From the NCBI RefSeq assembly GCF_002165375.2, contig NZ_CP032134.1, forward strand, positions 1,240,001 through 1,304,000: a stretch of DNA of 64,000 nucleotides. Reading direction: 5' to 3'. Below are positions 24,868-32,821 of this stretch, in pieces. How positions within the stretch are numbered: position 1 is the stretch's first letter; each line of letters begins with the position of its first letter. The notes under the pieces were generated by a model. That model had not been told where the DNA came from. It saw only the letters and a list, made by a program, of their open reading frames with translations, and ran no database searches. The position numbers were made by a program, and so were the translations under genes. This stretch comes from Acinetobacter chinensis (GTDB taxonomy: Bacteria; Pseudomonadota; Gammaproteobacteria; Pseudomonadales; Moraxellaceae).

Positions 24868-25611
24868 ATGAAATATGGTTTTAAAAATATGAGTGAATTA
24901 ATTGAAAAAGTATTGTCAATACAAGAACTTCTTATTGCTCGTGCTATGGATGAACATCATCAGGGAGCGAATGACACATTTTTAGAACTGCGTAATGAGA
25001 TAATTGCAATTAAAAGCTTAAGTCAATATATACCTAGCATACTAAAAAATTCACGTTCATTAGATCAATTTTCTGAGTATTTAAAATATAATTTTAATAG
25101 TTATCAAGATTGTAAAAATCTAATTTATAACGAATTTAATGAACTATTTGATGTGCTTGAAAACTTAGATACTACTCCTCTGGATCAACTGGTAATAAGT
25201 ACTTTAGATAAACTTAGTTCAGATTATATTCATCAGATATGGCAAAAAGCACTAGAGCGTAGGAACTCTGATCCTGAGGGGGCAATTACTATAGCTCGTT
25301 CACTATTAGAATCTACATGTAAACATATCCTTGATGATATGCAAATTGATTATGGTAATGCACCTGAAATAAATCATCTTTACCGTTTAGTTAGTAATGA
25401 ATTAAATCTTGCTCCATCGCAGCATACAGAAAAAGTTTTTAAACAAATTCTAGGTGGTTGTAATTCTGTTGTGGAAGGTTTAGGTGCTTTAAGAAATAAA
25501 GTAGGGGATGCACATGGTCAAGGAAAGAAAAATTTTAAACCATCTGCAAGACATGCAGAATTAGCTGTGAACTTGGCAGGCACTATGGCAGTTTTTCTTT
25601 TTTCATCGTGA
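24868..25611 (+). CDS. Abortive-infection C-terminal (Abi_C) domain protein
   Basis: 247 residues from ATG 24868 (a second ATG at 24889 gives MSELIEK; neither has a clear ribosome site). The N-terminal ~120 residues are helical with no recognised domain; residues ~130-245 match the Abi_C domain: DPEGAITIARSLLESTCKHI, then GALRNKVGDAHG at 206-216. Arg209...His216 fits the R-X4-6-H motif of HEPN ribonucleases. The gene is visibly more AT-rich than purL and the flanking DNA, has no operon partner on the core side, and lies just after the purL terminator: signs of acquisition. Likely an anti-phage or stress-related protein; the activity is inferred. Confidence 0.75.
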   Translation: MKYGFKNMSELIEKVLSIQELLIARAMDEHHQGANDTFLELRNEIIAIKSLSQYIPSILKNSRSLDQFSEYLKYNFNSYQDCKNLIYNEFNELFDVLENLDTTPLDQLVISTLDKLSSDYIHQIWQKALERRNSDPEGAITIARSLLESTCKHILDDMQIDYGNAPEINHLYRLVSNELNLAPSQHTEKVFKQILGGCNSVVEGLGALRNKVGDAHGQGKKNFKPSARHAELAVNLAGTMAVFLFSS

Positions 25612-25746
25612 AATTTAAAAAATGAATAAATATTGTTACATTTGAAACCTTGGTTTATTTTTTGCTTCATTTAAATTGTTTAGATAAGGATAGATTTTTT
25701 GCTCCATATCTTATCAATTCAGTGAAGAATAAATGAGGGTGCTAAA

Positions 25747-25872
25747 ATGATAAAAACAGTCAATTATCAAAGTATAGATCGGGTCGCATTACGCCAAAAA
25801 GGTTGGTTGTGGTTTGGGATTATCATGTGTTTACAAATATTTATGATTTTAACGGCTTATTTGTTTGCATAG
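25747..25872 (+). CDS. 41-residue single-pass membrane microprotein
   Basis: Small open frame with a good ribosome site (GAGGGTG, 5 bases before the ATG). The product has a polar, positively charged N-terminus (MIKTVNYQSIDRVALRQK) and then one hydrophobic helix of ~22 residues (from GWLWFGIIMCL) running to the end. No family was recognised. It lies 135 bases downstream of the Abi_C gene on the same strand and before a terminator. It could be an independent conserved small protein or an accessory/antidote to the Abi_C protein; the sequence does not decide. Confidence 0.6.
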   Translation: MIKTVNYQSIDRVALRQKGWLWFGIIMCLQIFMILTAYLFA

Positions 25873-25918
25873 ATTTGTTGTATGGATTAGCAAAAAGACA
25901 GCTAAATTTTGTACTTTA

Positions 25919-25947
25919 ATAAAAAAACCACCCGAAGGTGGTTTAAA
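25919..25947 (-). terminator. Terminator between the microprotein and hydroxylase genes
   Basis: AAACCACC-cgaa-GGTGGTTT (25925-25944) preceded on the plus strand by an A-run, so on the minus strand it ends in a U-tract directly after the flavin hydroxylase stop. It may also stop plus-strand transcripts. Confidence 0.85.
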
Positions 25948-25951
25948 TTGA

Positions 25952-27694
25952 TCAAACAGATAATTGAATCTGCCCCAATACAGCCTTCAATGTATTTGCA
26001 TAGTCAAAAGCATCATTTGTGCTGTCCTGATAACGCCATGCGACATAGCCATCAGGGCGCACCAGTACTGCACCAGATTCATGAATTTCAGATATTGCAT
26101 TCCATGTGCCATAAACATCACGGTAGTCACGTGAGCCAATCTGAATGACATTCATATAAGGTAAATCCAATGCTTCAACTGCTTTTTCCCAGCCTTTACC
26201 TGACAGTCCTGTGATTAAGGTAAAATGCCCTTTACCGCTGATATCCAGTGTTGAAAGTTTCTGACCTCCGGCATTAACCAGCCAGGCATGCGGTACTTTT
26301 GCACCTGGACGTGTGGTTGCCTGTAAGTACAGTTGTTGATCTTTTTCAAACACTTCAGGTTCAGACTCAACAATCACTGCATTTGAAGCATAACGCTGAT
26401 TCAGCTCTACACCCTGAGCATTAAACTCAAAGTTTTTAATTTCCAGTGCCTGATACAGTTTCTGACGGATTTCAGCACCTTGTTCATTTTCAGCGAAGAT
26501 ACGTTCCAGCATTTGTTTTTGCGTGGTCACACCCTGGTCAAAGCCAAAAACTTCTTTGAGATGTTTGTAGTCAAAGCGTGACTGGTTGGCACGCGCTACA
26601 ATCTGTTTGCCAACAGGAGCACGCTCCAGTGTATAAGAGTCAAGCAGAGCAGGTTGAGCCCAGCCTTTCACTGCGTATGCGAGTTTCCAGCCCAGGTTAA
26701 AGGCATCCTGCATACAGGTATTTGAACCTAAACCACTGGAGGGTGGATGACGGTGTACTGCATCACCGCCACAGAATACACGACCTTTGGAATATTCGGT
26801 TGCCCAGGTCTGGTTAACGTACCAGTATGACAGTTTCTGGATTTCGACATCTTCAACTTCAGTACCCACAAAAGTATTGAGACGAGCACGAACCTGCGCT
26901 TCTGTGACTTGTGGTTCGCCTTTGGATATGTCAAAACCCCAACCCATAATCCACTCATTCCATGGCGTTATGGCACGCAGCAAGCCCATTCCTAAGTCAC
27001 CAAAACTTGCTTCAGGATTGACAATCCATTGCAGAATAGCAGGGCGATGCTGAACGTATCTGGATAGATCTGCTTTAAAAGTCACATAAACTGTACCTGC
27101 ACGGGACATCACGCCTTCAAGTGGTAAATCAAGCTGTTCAAGAACACGTGACTTAGCCCCATCCATGCCCACTAAATATCTGGCACGCAAGCTGAATTCG
27201 GTATTGGTGATATGATTTAAAAAGGTTGCAGTAACACCATTTTCATCCTGGACATGCGATAAATATTCAGTGTTGAAGTTATAGATTGCGCCTCGTTCAC
27301 CCGCATTTTTGACCAGTAATGCTTCCATTTTGGGCTGGATTAAATCCACCAATGGACAAGGACTGCCCTTAATATAATCCCCGTGACGTTCATCTCCAGT
27401 ACCCCAGGCACTTAAACGGGCAATTTCTTCACCAACCAGACTAGTGGTTACCAGACTTTCCCCCATCTGTTCCCAGGGAGTGGCAATTTCCTTAACCTGT
27501 TCTTCAATGCCTAAATCACGTAATACTTCCATGGCACGCTGGTTGGTAATATGCGCACGTGGGCTGTTGGCTAACCAGTTAAACTGAGTAAAAAGCTGAA
27601 CCCTCACTCCATAACCTGCCAGTGCTAAGCCCAGGGTTGAGCCCGCAGGTCCCGTACCAATGACTAATACATCGGTATCATATGCTTGTGTCAT
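25952..27694 (-). CDS. FAD-dependent aromatic hydroxylase (TfdB/PheA-like)
   Basis: 580 residues from ATG 27694 (MTQAYDTDVLVIG); a GTG at 27745 adds 17 unlikely residues. Class A flavin monooxygenase: N-terminal dinucleotide fold VLVIGTGPAGSTLGLALAGYG, the LVGMDGAKSRVLEQL (DG) motif, and FAD-binding GGDAVHRHPPSSGLGSNTCMQD at ~310-330, followed by a C-terminal thioredoxin-like domain as in phenol 2-monooxygenase. These enzymes hydroxylate phenols, chlorophenols or related aromatics with NADPH and O2. A LysR gene diverges from it. No ring-cleavage dioxygenase is nearby, so the product must feed a pathway elsewhere. Substrate unknown. Confidence 0.85.
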   Translation of the reverse strand: MTQAYDTDVLVIGTGPAGSTLGLALAGYGVRVQLFTQFNWLANSPRAHITNQRAMEVLRDLGIEEQVKEIATPWEQMGESLVTTSLVGEEIARLSAWGTGDERHGDYIKGSPCPLVDLIQPKMEALLVKNAGERGAIYNFNTEYLSHVQDENGVTATFLNHITNTEFSLRARYLVGMDGAKSRVLEQLDLPLEGVMSRAGTVYVTFKADLSRYVQHRPAILQWIVNPEASFGDLGMGLLRAITPWNEWIMGWGFDISKGEPQVTEAQVRARLNTFVGTEVEDVEIQKLSYWYVNQTWATEYSKGRVFCGGDAVHRHPPSSGLGSNTCMQDAFNLGWKLAYAVKGWAQPALLDSYTLERAPVGKQIVARANQSRFDYKHLKEVFGFDQGVTTQKQMLERIFAENEQGAEIRQKLYQALEIKNFEFNAQGVELNQRYASNAVIVESEPEVFEKDQQLYLQATTRPGAKVPHAWLVNAGGQKLSTLDISGKGHFTLITGLSGKGWEKAVEALDLPYMNVIQIGSRDYRDVYGTWNAISEIHESGAVLVRPDGYVAWRYQDSTNDAFDYANTLKAVLGQIQLSV

Positions 27695-27860
27695 ACTTAA
27701 ATCCGTCTTTTTAAAATCCAGTGCAGTCTTTGACTGGTGCAGCACCTGAGTCTATGCAAGAACTTCGGGTTATGAAATGCGTATTGGTTTTAAGTCTGGG
27801 TGTATATGGATTTCCTCTGCATACGTTTGATGATGAGGGAAATAATGAATAGGTTGTACG

Positions 27861-28760
27861 ATGGAACTGCGTCATTTACGTTACTTTTTAACGGTTGCTG
27901 AAGAGCAAAGCTTCACCAGAGCTGCGGAAAAACTGTTTACGGCTCAGCCATCTCTGAGTCAGCAGATTAAAGATCTGGAGCAGGAAGTGGGTGTCGCGCT
28001 GTTTGAACGTTCAGCACGGAAAGTTATATTGACGGATGAAGGGCAGGCTTTTCTCATACATGCAAAACAGGCTCTGGAGAGCAGTAAACTGGCTGTGGCA
28101 GCTGCCAGGCAAGTGGCACAACAAAAGAATAATCAGATTCATATTGGCTTTTTAAATGTTGCGGAAATTAAACTGATGCCAGGTATTCTGGCACAGCTGA
28201 AAACAACCATTCCTGATTTAAAAATTCATCTGCACAGTCTGACCTGTTCAGAGCAAATCCAGGGACTGAAAAATGCGGAACTGGATTTAAGCTTTACCCG
28301 TTATGAGTTGAGGCATCCTGATTATGAAAATATTCACTTAATGAGTGAGCAGATTTATCTGGTCGCTTTGGACAGTTTGCATCCAGCAGACCGTCCTTTG
28401 AAACTCCAGGAACTGAAAAATCATACCCTGATCATGTGTGAGCAAAATGCTTCACCAGTTTTTTATGAAGAACTGAATGACATTATTCCATTTGATCAGC
28501 AAAGCCATGATCAGATGTTGTGGGTGACCAATGTGATGCAGCATTTAAACCTGATTAATATGGGAATGGGCTTTAGTTTTGTACCTGAATATTTATTAAA
28601 ATTTTTAAATCCTCAGGTTAAAATTATTCAGACCGATACAGTTTTACCTGAGCTTGGTTTATATGCAGGCTATGCTAAAAATACCAGAAATACCGCGCTG
28701 AATCTGATCATAAAAGCCTTAAAACAGGATCATGCTGTTACAGAGGGTAAATATGCTTAA
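27861..28760 (+). CDS. LysR-type regulator divergent from the aromatic hydroxylase
   Basis: 299 residues. LysR helix-turn-helix at 1-60 (MELRHLRYFLTVAEEQSFTR, then PSLSQQIKDLEQEVGVALFE), resembling the HcaR/BenM/CatM group of aromatic-pathway activators; effector domain ~90-290. Divergent from the flavin hydroxylase with about 165 bases between starts, so it probably activates that gene in response to an aromatic compound. The 3' end overlaps the next gene by 8 bases. Confidence 0.9.
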   Translation: MELRHLRYFLTVAEEQSFTRAAEKLFTAQPSLSQQIKDLEQEVGVALFERSARKVILTDEGQAFLIHAKQALESSKLAVAAARQVAQQKNNQIHIGFLNVAEIKLMPGILAQLKTTIPDLKIHLHSLTCSEQIQGLKNAELDLSFTRYELRHPDYENIHLMSEQIYLVALDSLHPADRPLKLQELKNHTLIMCEQNASPVFYEELNDIIPFDQQSHDQMLWVTNVMQHLNLINMGMGFSFVPEYLLKFLNPQVKIIQTDTVLPELGLYAGYAKNTRNTALNLIIKALKQDHAVTEGKYA

Positions 28761-29070
28761 ACTCATTTACTATGTTCCTGAATCACATCTTGAACCCACC
28801 AAACTTGCGATATTTGCAGCGGGTGCAGGTGGAATCGGTAATTATGAACACTGTGCCTGGCAGGTTTTAGGTACAGGGCAGTTTAAACCTGTAAAAGGAG
28901 CCAATCCGTTTATAGGTGAACTGGATACTTTGGAGAGTGTTCCTGAATGGCGGGTGGAAACGATAGTCCCTGAAAATAAAGCAGGTGATGTGGCAAGGGC
29001 TCTAAAGGCGAGTCATCCTTATGAGGAACCTGCTTTTGAGTTTATTCAAACCGTGGAAGTTCATTTTTAA
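28753..29070 (+). CDS. Small NIF3/YqfO-like (CutA-type fold) protein
   Basis: 105 residues from ATG 28753, preceded by an AGAGG ribosome site inside the LysR 3' end. The sequence KLIYYVPESHLEPTKLAIF, GAGGIGNYEHCAWQVLGTGQ, GANPFIG and SHPYEEPAFEF matches the inserted CutA1/PII-like domain of NIF3/YqfO proteins, found here as a stand-alone form common in Gammaproteobacteria. Role unknown; structural relatives are metal- or nucleotide-binding trimers. Overlap with the LysR gene suggests co-translation. Confidence 0.82.
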   Translation: MLKLIYYVPESHLEPTKLAIFAAGAGGIGNYEHCAWQVLGTGQFKPVKGANPFIGELDTLESVPEWRVETIVPENKAGDVARALKASHPYEEPAFEFIQTVEVHF

Positions 29071-29129
29071 TGATTTAAGCCAATATCATTGATTCTGCTG
29101 CTCTAATTTCCTATTTGAGTGTAGATGAT

Positions 29130-29233
29130 TTTTACTTTTCACGGGCGAAAAGTAACAAAAGCCCTTTATTAGACTGATGGGACGTCCTGTCCCACAGTCT
29201 AACGGGCGACATCCATGTCGCCTTACGCGTATC
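29130..29233. repeat. Cluster of three hairpins, dispersed-repeat-like
   Basis: Three consecutive inverted repeats: TTACTTTTC/GAAAAGTAA (29132-29155, ACGGGC loop), TTAGACTG-a-TGGGAC/GTCCCACAGTCTAA (29169-29202, one bulge), and the perfect GGCGACAT-cc-ATGTCGCC (29205-29222), ending in TTACGCGTATC. Such stacked palindromes in intergenic DNA resemble REP/BIME-type elements. It lies just downstream of the broken nitroreductase gene. The terminal 11 bases also occur in the ruvA-ruvB spacer. Confidence 0.6.
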
Positions 29234-29262
29234 CAATTATGTTGATAGGCGGAAATGTTAAA

Positions 29263-30024
29263 TCAAACCTTCTGAATAAATAAATCACGGTCAAAACGAT
29301 ACTGCGGAAAGAACACACCATCAGTTGCACGTTCACCAGCTCCAATCACCATCACAGGATATTGCTGATCATTCAGATTTAAAATCTTTTGCACCAGTGG
29401 TTAATCAAAACCTTCCATCATACAGCTGTCAAAACCGTAAGCACGTAAAGCCAGAACCAGGTTTTCACAGGCAAGCGCAGTGGTTTTGCTTGCCCATAAT
29501 TTAGCATCAGCCTGATTAAAAGCAGTCACAGGCAATTGTTTATCAAGTGTACGTGCAACTTTGAAAGCTACTTTCTTAAAGTTACCAAGTGAGTTGAAGT
29601 AACCTGTTTTATAATTATATGGAATAAACCTGTAATACTTCTGCACTGCAGCAGGAGCTTCAGGAAAGGGAAATTCTGAAATATTACGCTTTGCCATTTC
29701 ATCGACACGGTCGGTACGTGCTACACAGACGATCAGTTCAGCCGCAGTTTTTGCAGCCAGCTGTCCTAGACATGCTTTTACGAGCAGCTTCTTTTTAGCA
29801 GGGTTTTGCACCACATAAAATGTCCATGGCTGTAAGTTGGATGAATTGGGTGCCAGCAGGGCAAGGTCCAGACATTCATCCAGAATTTCAGCAGGAATTG
29901 CTTTGTCAGTAAATTTACGTACAGAGCGGCGGCTTTGAATGACTTTTTTGAAATTTTCAACATCTATGTCTGTCGGTGCTGCTTCAAAATAGCGTTTCTT
30001 TTCGGTTTTAGCTTGTTCAGTCAT
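29263..30024 (-). pseudogene. Nitroreductase-family gene with an in-frame stop
   Basis: Reading from ATG 30024 the frame gives 207 residues of a nitroreductase-family flavoprotein (VIQSRRSVRKFTDKAIPAEI, LLAPNSSNLQPWTFYVVQN, CENLVLALRAYGFDSCMMEG) and then TAA at 29401-29403. The same frame stays open for 45 more codons to TGA at 29263, encoding PLVQKILNLNDQQYPVMVIG and GERATDGVFFPQYRFDRD, clearly the rest of the family, including the C-terminal glycine/arginine region that usually contacts the FMN phosphate. A single substitution therefore truncates the protein. It may be inactive, or a sequencing error; if translated, the 207-residue form lacks the tail. No ribosome site is obvious at the start. 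Confidence 0.88.
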
Positions 30025-30074
30025 GGTTTATATATTCACGAAAGGATTTGAAGTTTTAATGGGGATCAAACATG

Positions 30075-30110
30075 AAAAAACCACTTAACACGTACTGCTA
30101 AGTGGTTTTT
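30075..30110 (-). terminator. Terminator of the enoyl-CoA hydratase gene
   Basis: AAAACCACTTA (30077-30087) and its complement at 30099-30109 with an 11-base loop; on the minus strand it ends in a U-run. Located 17 bases after the stop codon. Confidence 0.9.
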
Positions 30111-30126
30111 ATCTCAATGAACAGAA

Positions 30127-30927
30127 TCAGTTGAACTGAGCAAAATCAGGTTTCCGTTTTTGCATAAATGCAGCAACGGCTTCAGCCATTTCAGGTGACT
30201 TGACACGCTGCATGAAAATGACAGCTTCATCATCAACACACTGAATGATTTCTTCCAGATTATGTTTCATCATCTTTTTGGTCTGTACCAGAGATGCCAG
30301 TGGTAGTGCAGCCAGAGTCTGAGCCTGACGCAGTGCATGACCATAGACATCATCTTCAATGCTGTTGATCAGACCTGCTGCCAGTGCTTTTTCACTGTTG
30401 AACTTCTGAGCTGTCAGTAACAGTTCAGCTGCTTTATGGTAGCCAGCCTGCTGAATCAGCAGTTTACTGGAAGCACCTTCGGGTGACAGCCCTAAGCTGA
30501 CAAACGGAATCTGGAACAGTGCGGTTGAGTCACTGTAAACAAGATCTGCATGAAGAAGAATCGTCACCCCAATGCCAATTGCAACACCACGGATCGCACA
30601 GATGAGTGGCTTGGACAGTCGTGCAGCAGATTTCAACAGTACAAAAGGAGGACCATCACCTTCTTTGCCCACTAAAGGCTGGGAGATGAATGCCATAAAA
30701 TCTTTCATGTCATTGCCGGCACTGAAATCAGCATCTGCACCACGTAAAATGACGACACGGACATCACGATCCTGATCGGCTTCATCAAGTGCTTTAGCAA
30801 TCCATAAGTATAATTCACCATACAGAGCATTTTTAGCTTCTGGACGGTTAATGGCGAGTGTAAGAATGCCATTTTCAAGATTTGCGTTTAAATGTTGATG
30901 TGGTTGTTGAATACAACTGAGTGTCAT
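30127..30927 (-). CDS. Enoyl-CoA hydratase/isomerase family protein
   Basis: 266 residues, crotonase fold. Oxyanion-hole segments are visible: RGADADFSAGNDMKDF near 64-79 and IRGVAIGIGVTILLHADLVY near 115-134, followed by FVSLGLSPEGASS with the position of the second catalytic Glu. It hydrates or isomerises enoyl-CoA esters in fatty-acid or aromatic-acid breakdown; the exact substrate is unknown. AAGGATAG precedes the ATG. It stands alone, with its own terminator and no beta-oxidation partners nearby. Confidence 0.9.
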   Translation of the reverse strand: MTLSCIQQPHQHLNANLENGILTLAINRPEAKNALYGELYLWIAKALDEADQDRDVRVVILRGADADFSAGNDMKDFMAFISQPLVGKEGDGPPFVLLKSAARLSKPLICAIRGVAIGIGVTILLHADLVYSDSTALFQIPFVSLGLSPEGASSKLLIQQAGYHKAAELLLTAQKFNSEKALAAGLINSIEDDVYGHALRQAQTLAALPLASLVQTKKMMKHNLEEIIQCVDDEAVIFMQRVKSPEMAEAVAAFMQKRKPDFAQFN

Positions 30928-31026
30928 CGTACTATCCTTGCTTCAATCTTAATTAGATTTTATGCCCTCATTATGTCGCATATTTTATAACGTGGCACAA
31001 CTGGTGAGTTCATAAAAAATGAATCC

Positions 31027-31593
31027 ATGAACTATACATTTGATTATCTTGTTTATATTGGACGCTTCCAGCCTTTTCACCTGGCGCATATGCAGACCAT
31101 CAATATTGCATTGCAACAGGGGCAGCATATTATTCTGGCACTGGGTTCCGCTCAGGATGAACGTAATGTCAAAAATCCATTTTCGGCATCTGAACGGGAA
31201 CAGATGATTCTTTCAAATTTTTCTGAAGATATGCAGAAACGTATTCATTTTGTTCATGTGATTGATGTCTATAACGATGTGAAATGGGTCAGACAGGTTA
31301 AATCGCTGATTGCAGAGGTGGTTCAACCCTCTGATCGGGTAGGATTGATTGGACATTTCAAAGATGATTCCTCTTATTATCTTGCGCTGTTTCCAGAATG
31401 GCCTTTGGTTGAACTGGACAGTCTGAAAGGCTCAATTTCAGCGACACCGTTACGCGAAGCGTATTATCGCGGTGAAATCATGCGGGCAGAATTTCCGCAG
31501 GGAACGATCAGTTTTTTGGAGCAATTTCAGAAAACTGAGACTTATCTTGAACTTAAAAATAAGTTTATGAGCGGTGATGCTTCAAATTTATAA
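31027..31593 (+). CDS. nadM: Nicotinamide-nucleotide adenylyltransferase (NadM type)
   Basis: 188 residues, nucleotidylyltransferase fold. GRFQPFHLAH at 12-21 is the (H/T)xxH ATP-binding signature with the GRFQP context of NadM, and ISATPLREAYYRGE (~137-150) is the ISxTxxR motif. NadM joins NMN and ATP to make NAD+. In some bacteria NadM carries a C-terminal Nudix domain; here the protein ends after the transferase domain. nadB, the first enzyme of de novo NAD synthesis, is also in this window, 21 kb away. Single gene. Confidence 0.85.
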   Translation: MNYTFDYLVYIGRFQPFHLAHMQTINIALQQGQHIILALGSAQDERNVKNPFSASEREQMILSNFSEDMQKRIHFVHVIDVYNDVKWVRQVKSLIAEVVQPSDRVGLIGHFKDDSSYYLALFPEWPLVELDSLKGSISATPLREAYYRGEIMRAEFPQGTISFLEQFQKTETYLELKNKFMSGDASNL

Positions 31594-31702
31594 AGACTCA
31601 AATAGCGGTCAGTAAAATTTGTATCTGTATCATCAGAATTAACAGAACGGGTTGTTAAAATCATTCATGATGTGTGGAATTACATGCCGTGAGTAAAATG
31701 AT

Positions 31703-32101
31703 ATGAACAACAGCATTTCAGAAATTCAGCAGTTGATACAGCATTATTTTGATGGTCTGTATCGTTGTGATGTTGCATTGCTCAGTCAGATTTTTCATCC
31801 CGATGCACGCTATGTCACGGCGACTGAAACACCTCCTTTGATTCTGTCTGTTCCTGAATATTTTAAAATTGTTGAACAGAGAACCTCTCCTGAGTCTTTA
31901 GGGCAGGAGAGACAGGATCAAATCACCTCTATTCAGATTTTAAGTGAAACCACTGCTGTGATAACGCTTGAATGTGTGATTGCACCCAGATATTTTTATG
32001 ATGTGCTGACATTGATTTATATGGATCGGCAATGGTGGATTATTTCCAAAGTGTTTCATTACAAAATATTCAATGAACAGATACAGACTCATTTTCAGTA
32101 G
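31703..32101 (+). CDS. SnoaL/lumazine-binding-like NTF2-fold protein
   Basis: 132 residues with the NTF2-like pattern: an N-terminal helix (EIQQLIQHYFDGLYRCDVAL), LSQIFHPDARYV, and C-terminal strands with DRQWWIISKVFHY, as in the putative lumazine-binding family. No signal peptide. These small folds act as enzymes or binding proteins and function cannot be read from sequence. Flanked by nadM and yceI on the same strand, without overlap. Confidence 0.72.
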   Translation: MNNSISEIQQLIQHYFDGLYRCDVALLSQIFHPDARYVTATETPPLILSVPEYFKIVEQRTSPESLGQERQDQITSIQILSETTAVITLECVIAPRYFYDVLTLIYMDRQWWIISKVFHYKIFNEQIQTHFQ

Positions 32102-32150
32102 ACAATTAAGGTATTTTATTGATTTTCATTCATGAAGAAATGAATTGTTT

Positions 32151-32732
32151 ATGCGGAAGATTCAGTTTTTGAAAAAAAATATGTTATTGAACAGTGCTGT
32201 AACTCTGATGGTGCTGAGCCTGCTAACATCAGCAAATGCCGGGACTTATACACTGGCTCAAAACAGTCATGTTGGCTTTCACATTGAATCCATGGGTGTC
32301 AATATTGTGAAAGCCCAGTTCAGTAAAGTTCAGTCATCTTTGAATTTTGATGTGAAAGCGCCACAGAATGCTTCAACCTCTTTTGTCATGGATGTAAACA
32401 GTCTGAGTGTGAACAAACCATCTCTGAAAAATATGATTATGGGGCAGGATCTGTTTTATGCTGCGAAATACAAAACCGTCAGTTTTAAAAGTACTGTATT
32501 TCAGCCCCTCGGTGGTCATCATTACAACATTCAGGGTTATCTGACTTTAAGGGGAGTTACCCGACCGGTTACTTTTACTGCAACCATTAAACCTGTTGTG
32601 GCAGATGCCAGTGTGATGGATTTTAAATCTTCCACCACGATTAAGCGCAGTGATTTCGGTATGAAAAAAGCAGTGGGTGGTGTTGGTGAAAAAGTCAGTA
32701 TTGATGTTTCAGGACAATGGAAAGCTCAGTAA
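32151..32732 (+). CDS. yceI: YceI-family periplasmic lipid-binding protein
   Basis: 193 residues from ATG 32151 (a TTG two codons earlier is unlikely). Signal peptide with hydrophobic core NSAVTLMVLSLLTSANA and cleavage before GTYTLAQNSHVGF. The mature part is the YceI lipocalin-like barrel: YTLAQNSHVGFHIESMGVN, FYAAKYKTVSFKSTVF, LTLRGVTRPVTFTATI, KRSDFGMKKAVGGVGEKVSI. Family members bind isoprenoid chains and are often induced by base or stress. Secreted to the periplasm. A terminator follows. Confidence 0.92.
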   Translation: MRKIQFLKKNMLLNSAVTLMVLSLLTSANAGTYTLAQNSHVGFHIESMGVNIVKAQFSKVQSSLNFDVKAPQNASTSFVMDVNSLSVNKPSLKNMIMGQDLFYAAKYKTVSFKSTVFQPLGGHHYNIQGYLTLRGVTRPVTFTATIKPVVADASVMDFKSSTTIKRSDFGMKKAVGGVGEKVSIDVSGQWKAQ

Positions 32733-32750
32733 TTTTCAATGAAAAACCTG

Positions 32751-32785
32751 AAAATGGCGAATGAATCTGTTCGCCATTTTTTCTG
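32751..32785 (+). terminator. Terminator after yceI
   Basis: AAAATGGCGAA (32751-32761) pairs with TTCGCCATTTT (32770-32780) and is followed by TTCT. It is also convergent with the LysR gene at 32822 and may serve both. Confidence 0.85.
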
Positions 32786-32821
32786 TCTACAGGTTTTGAC
32801 TGATCTGATGGAAATAAACCA

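Noticed and set aside
31594..31702. Possible riboswitch before the SnoaL-like gene
   Set aside because: No recognisable conserved structure; short AT-rich spacer only.
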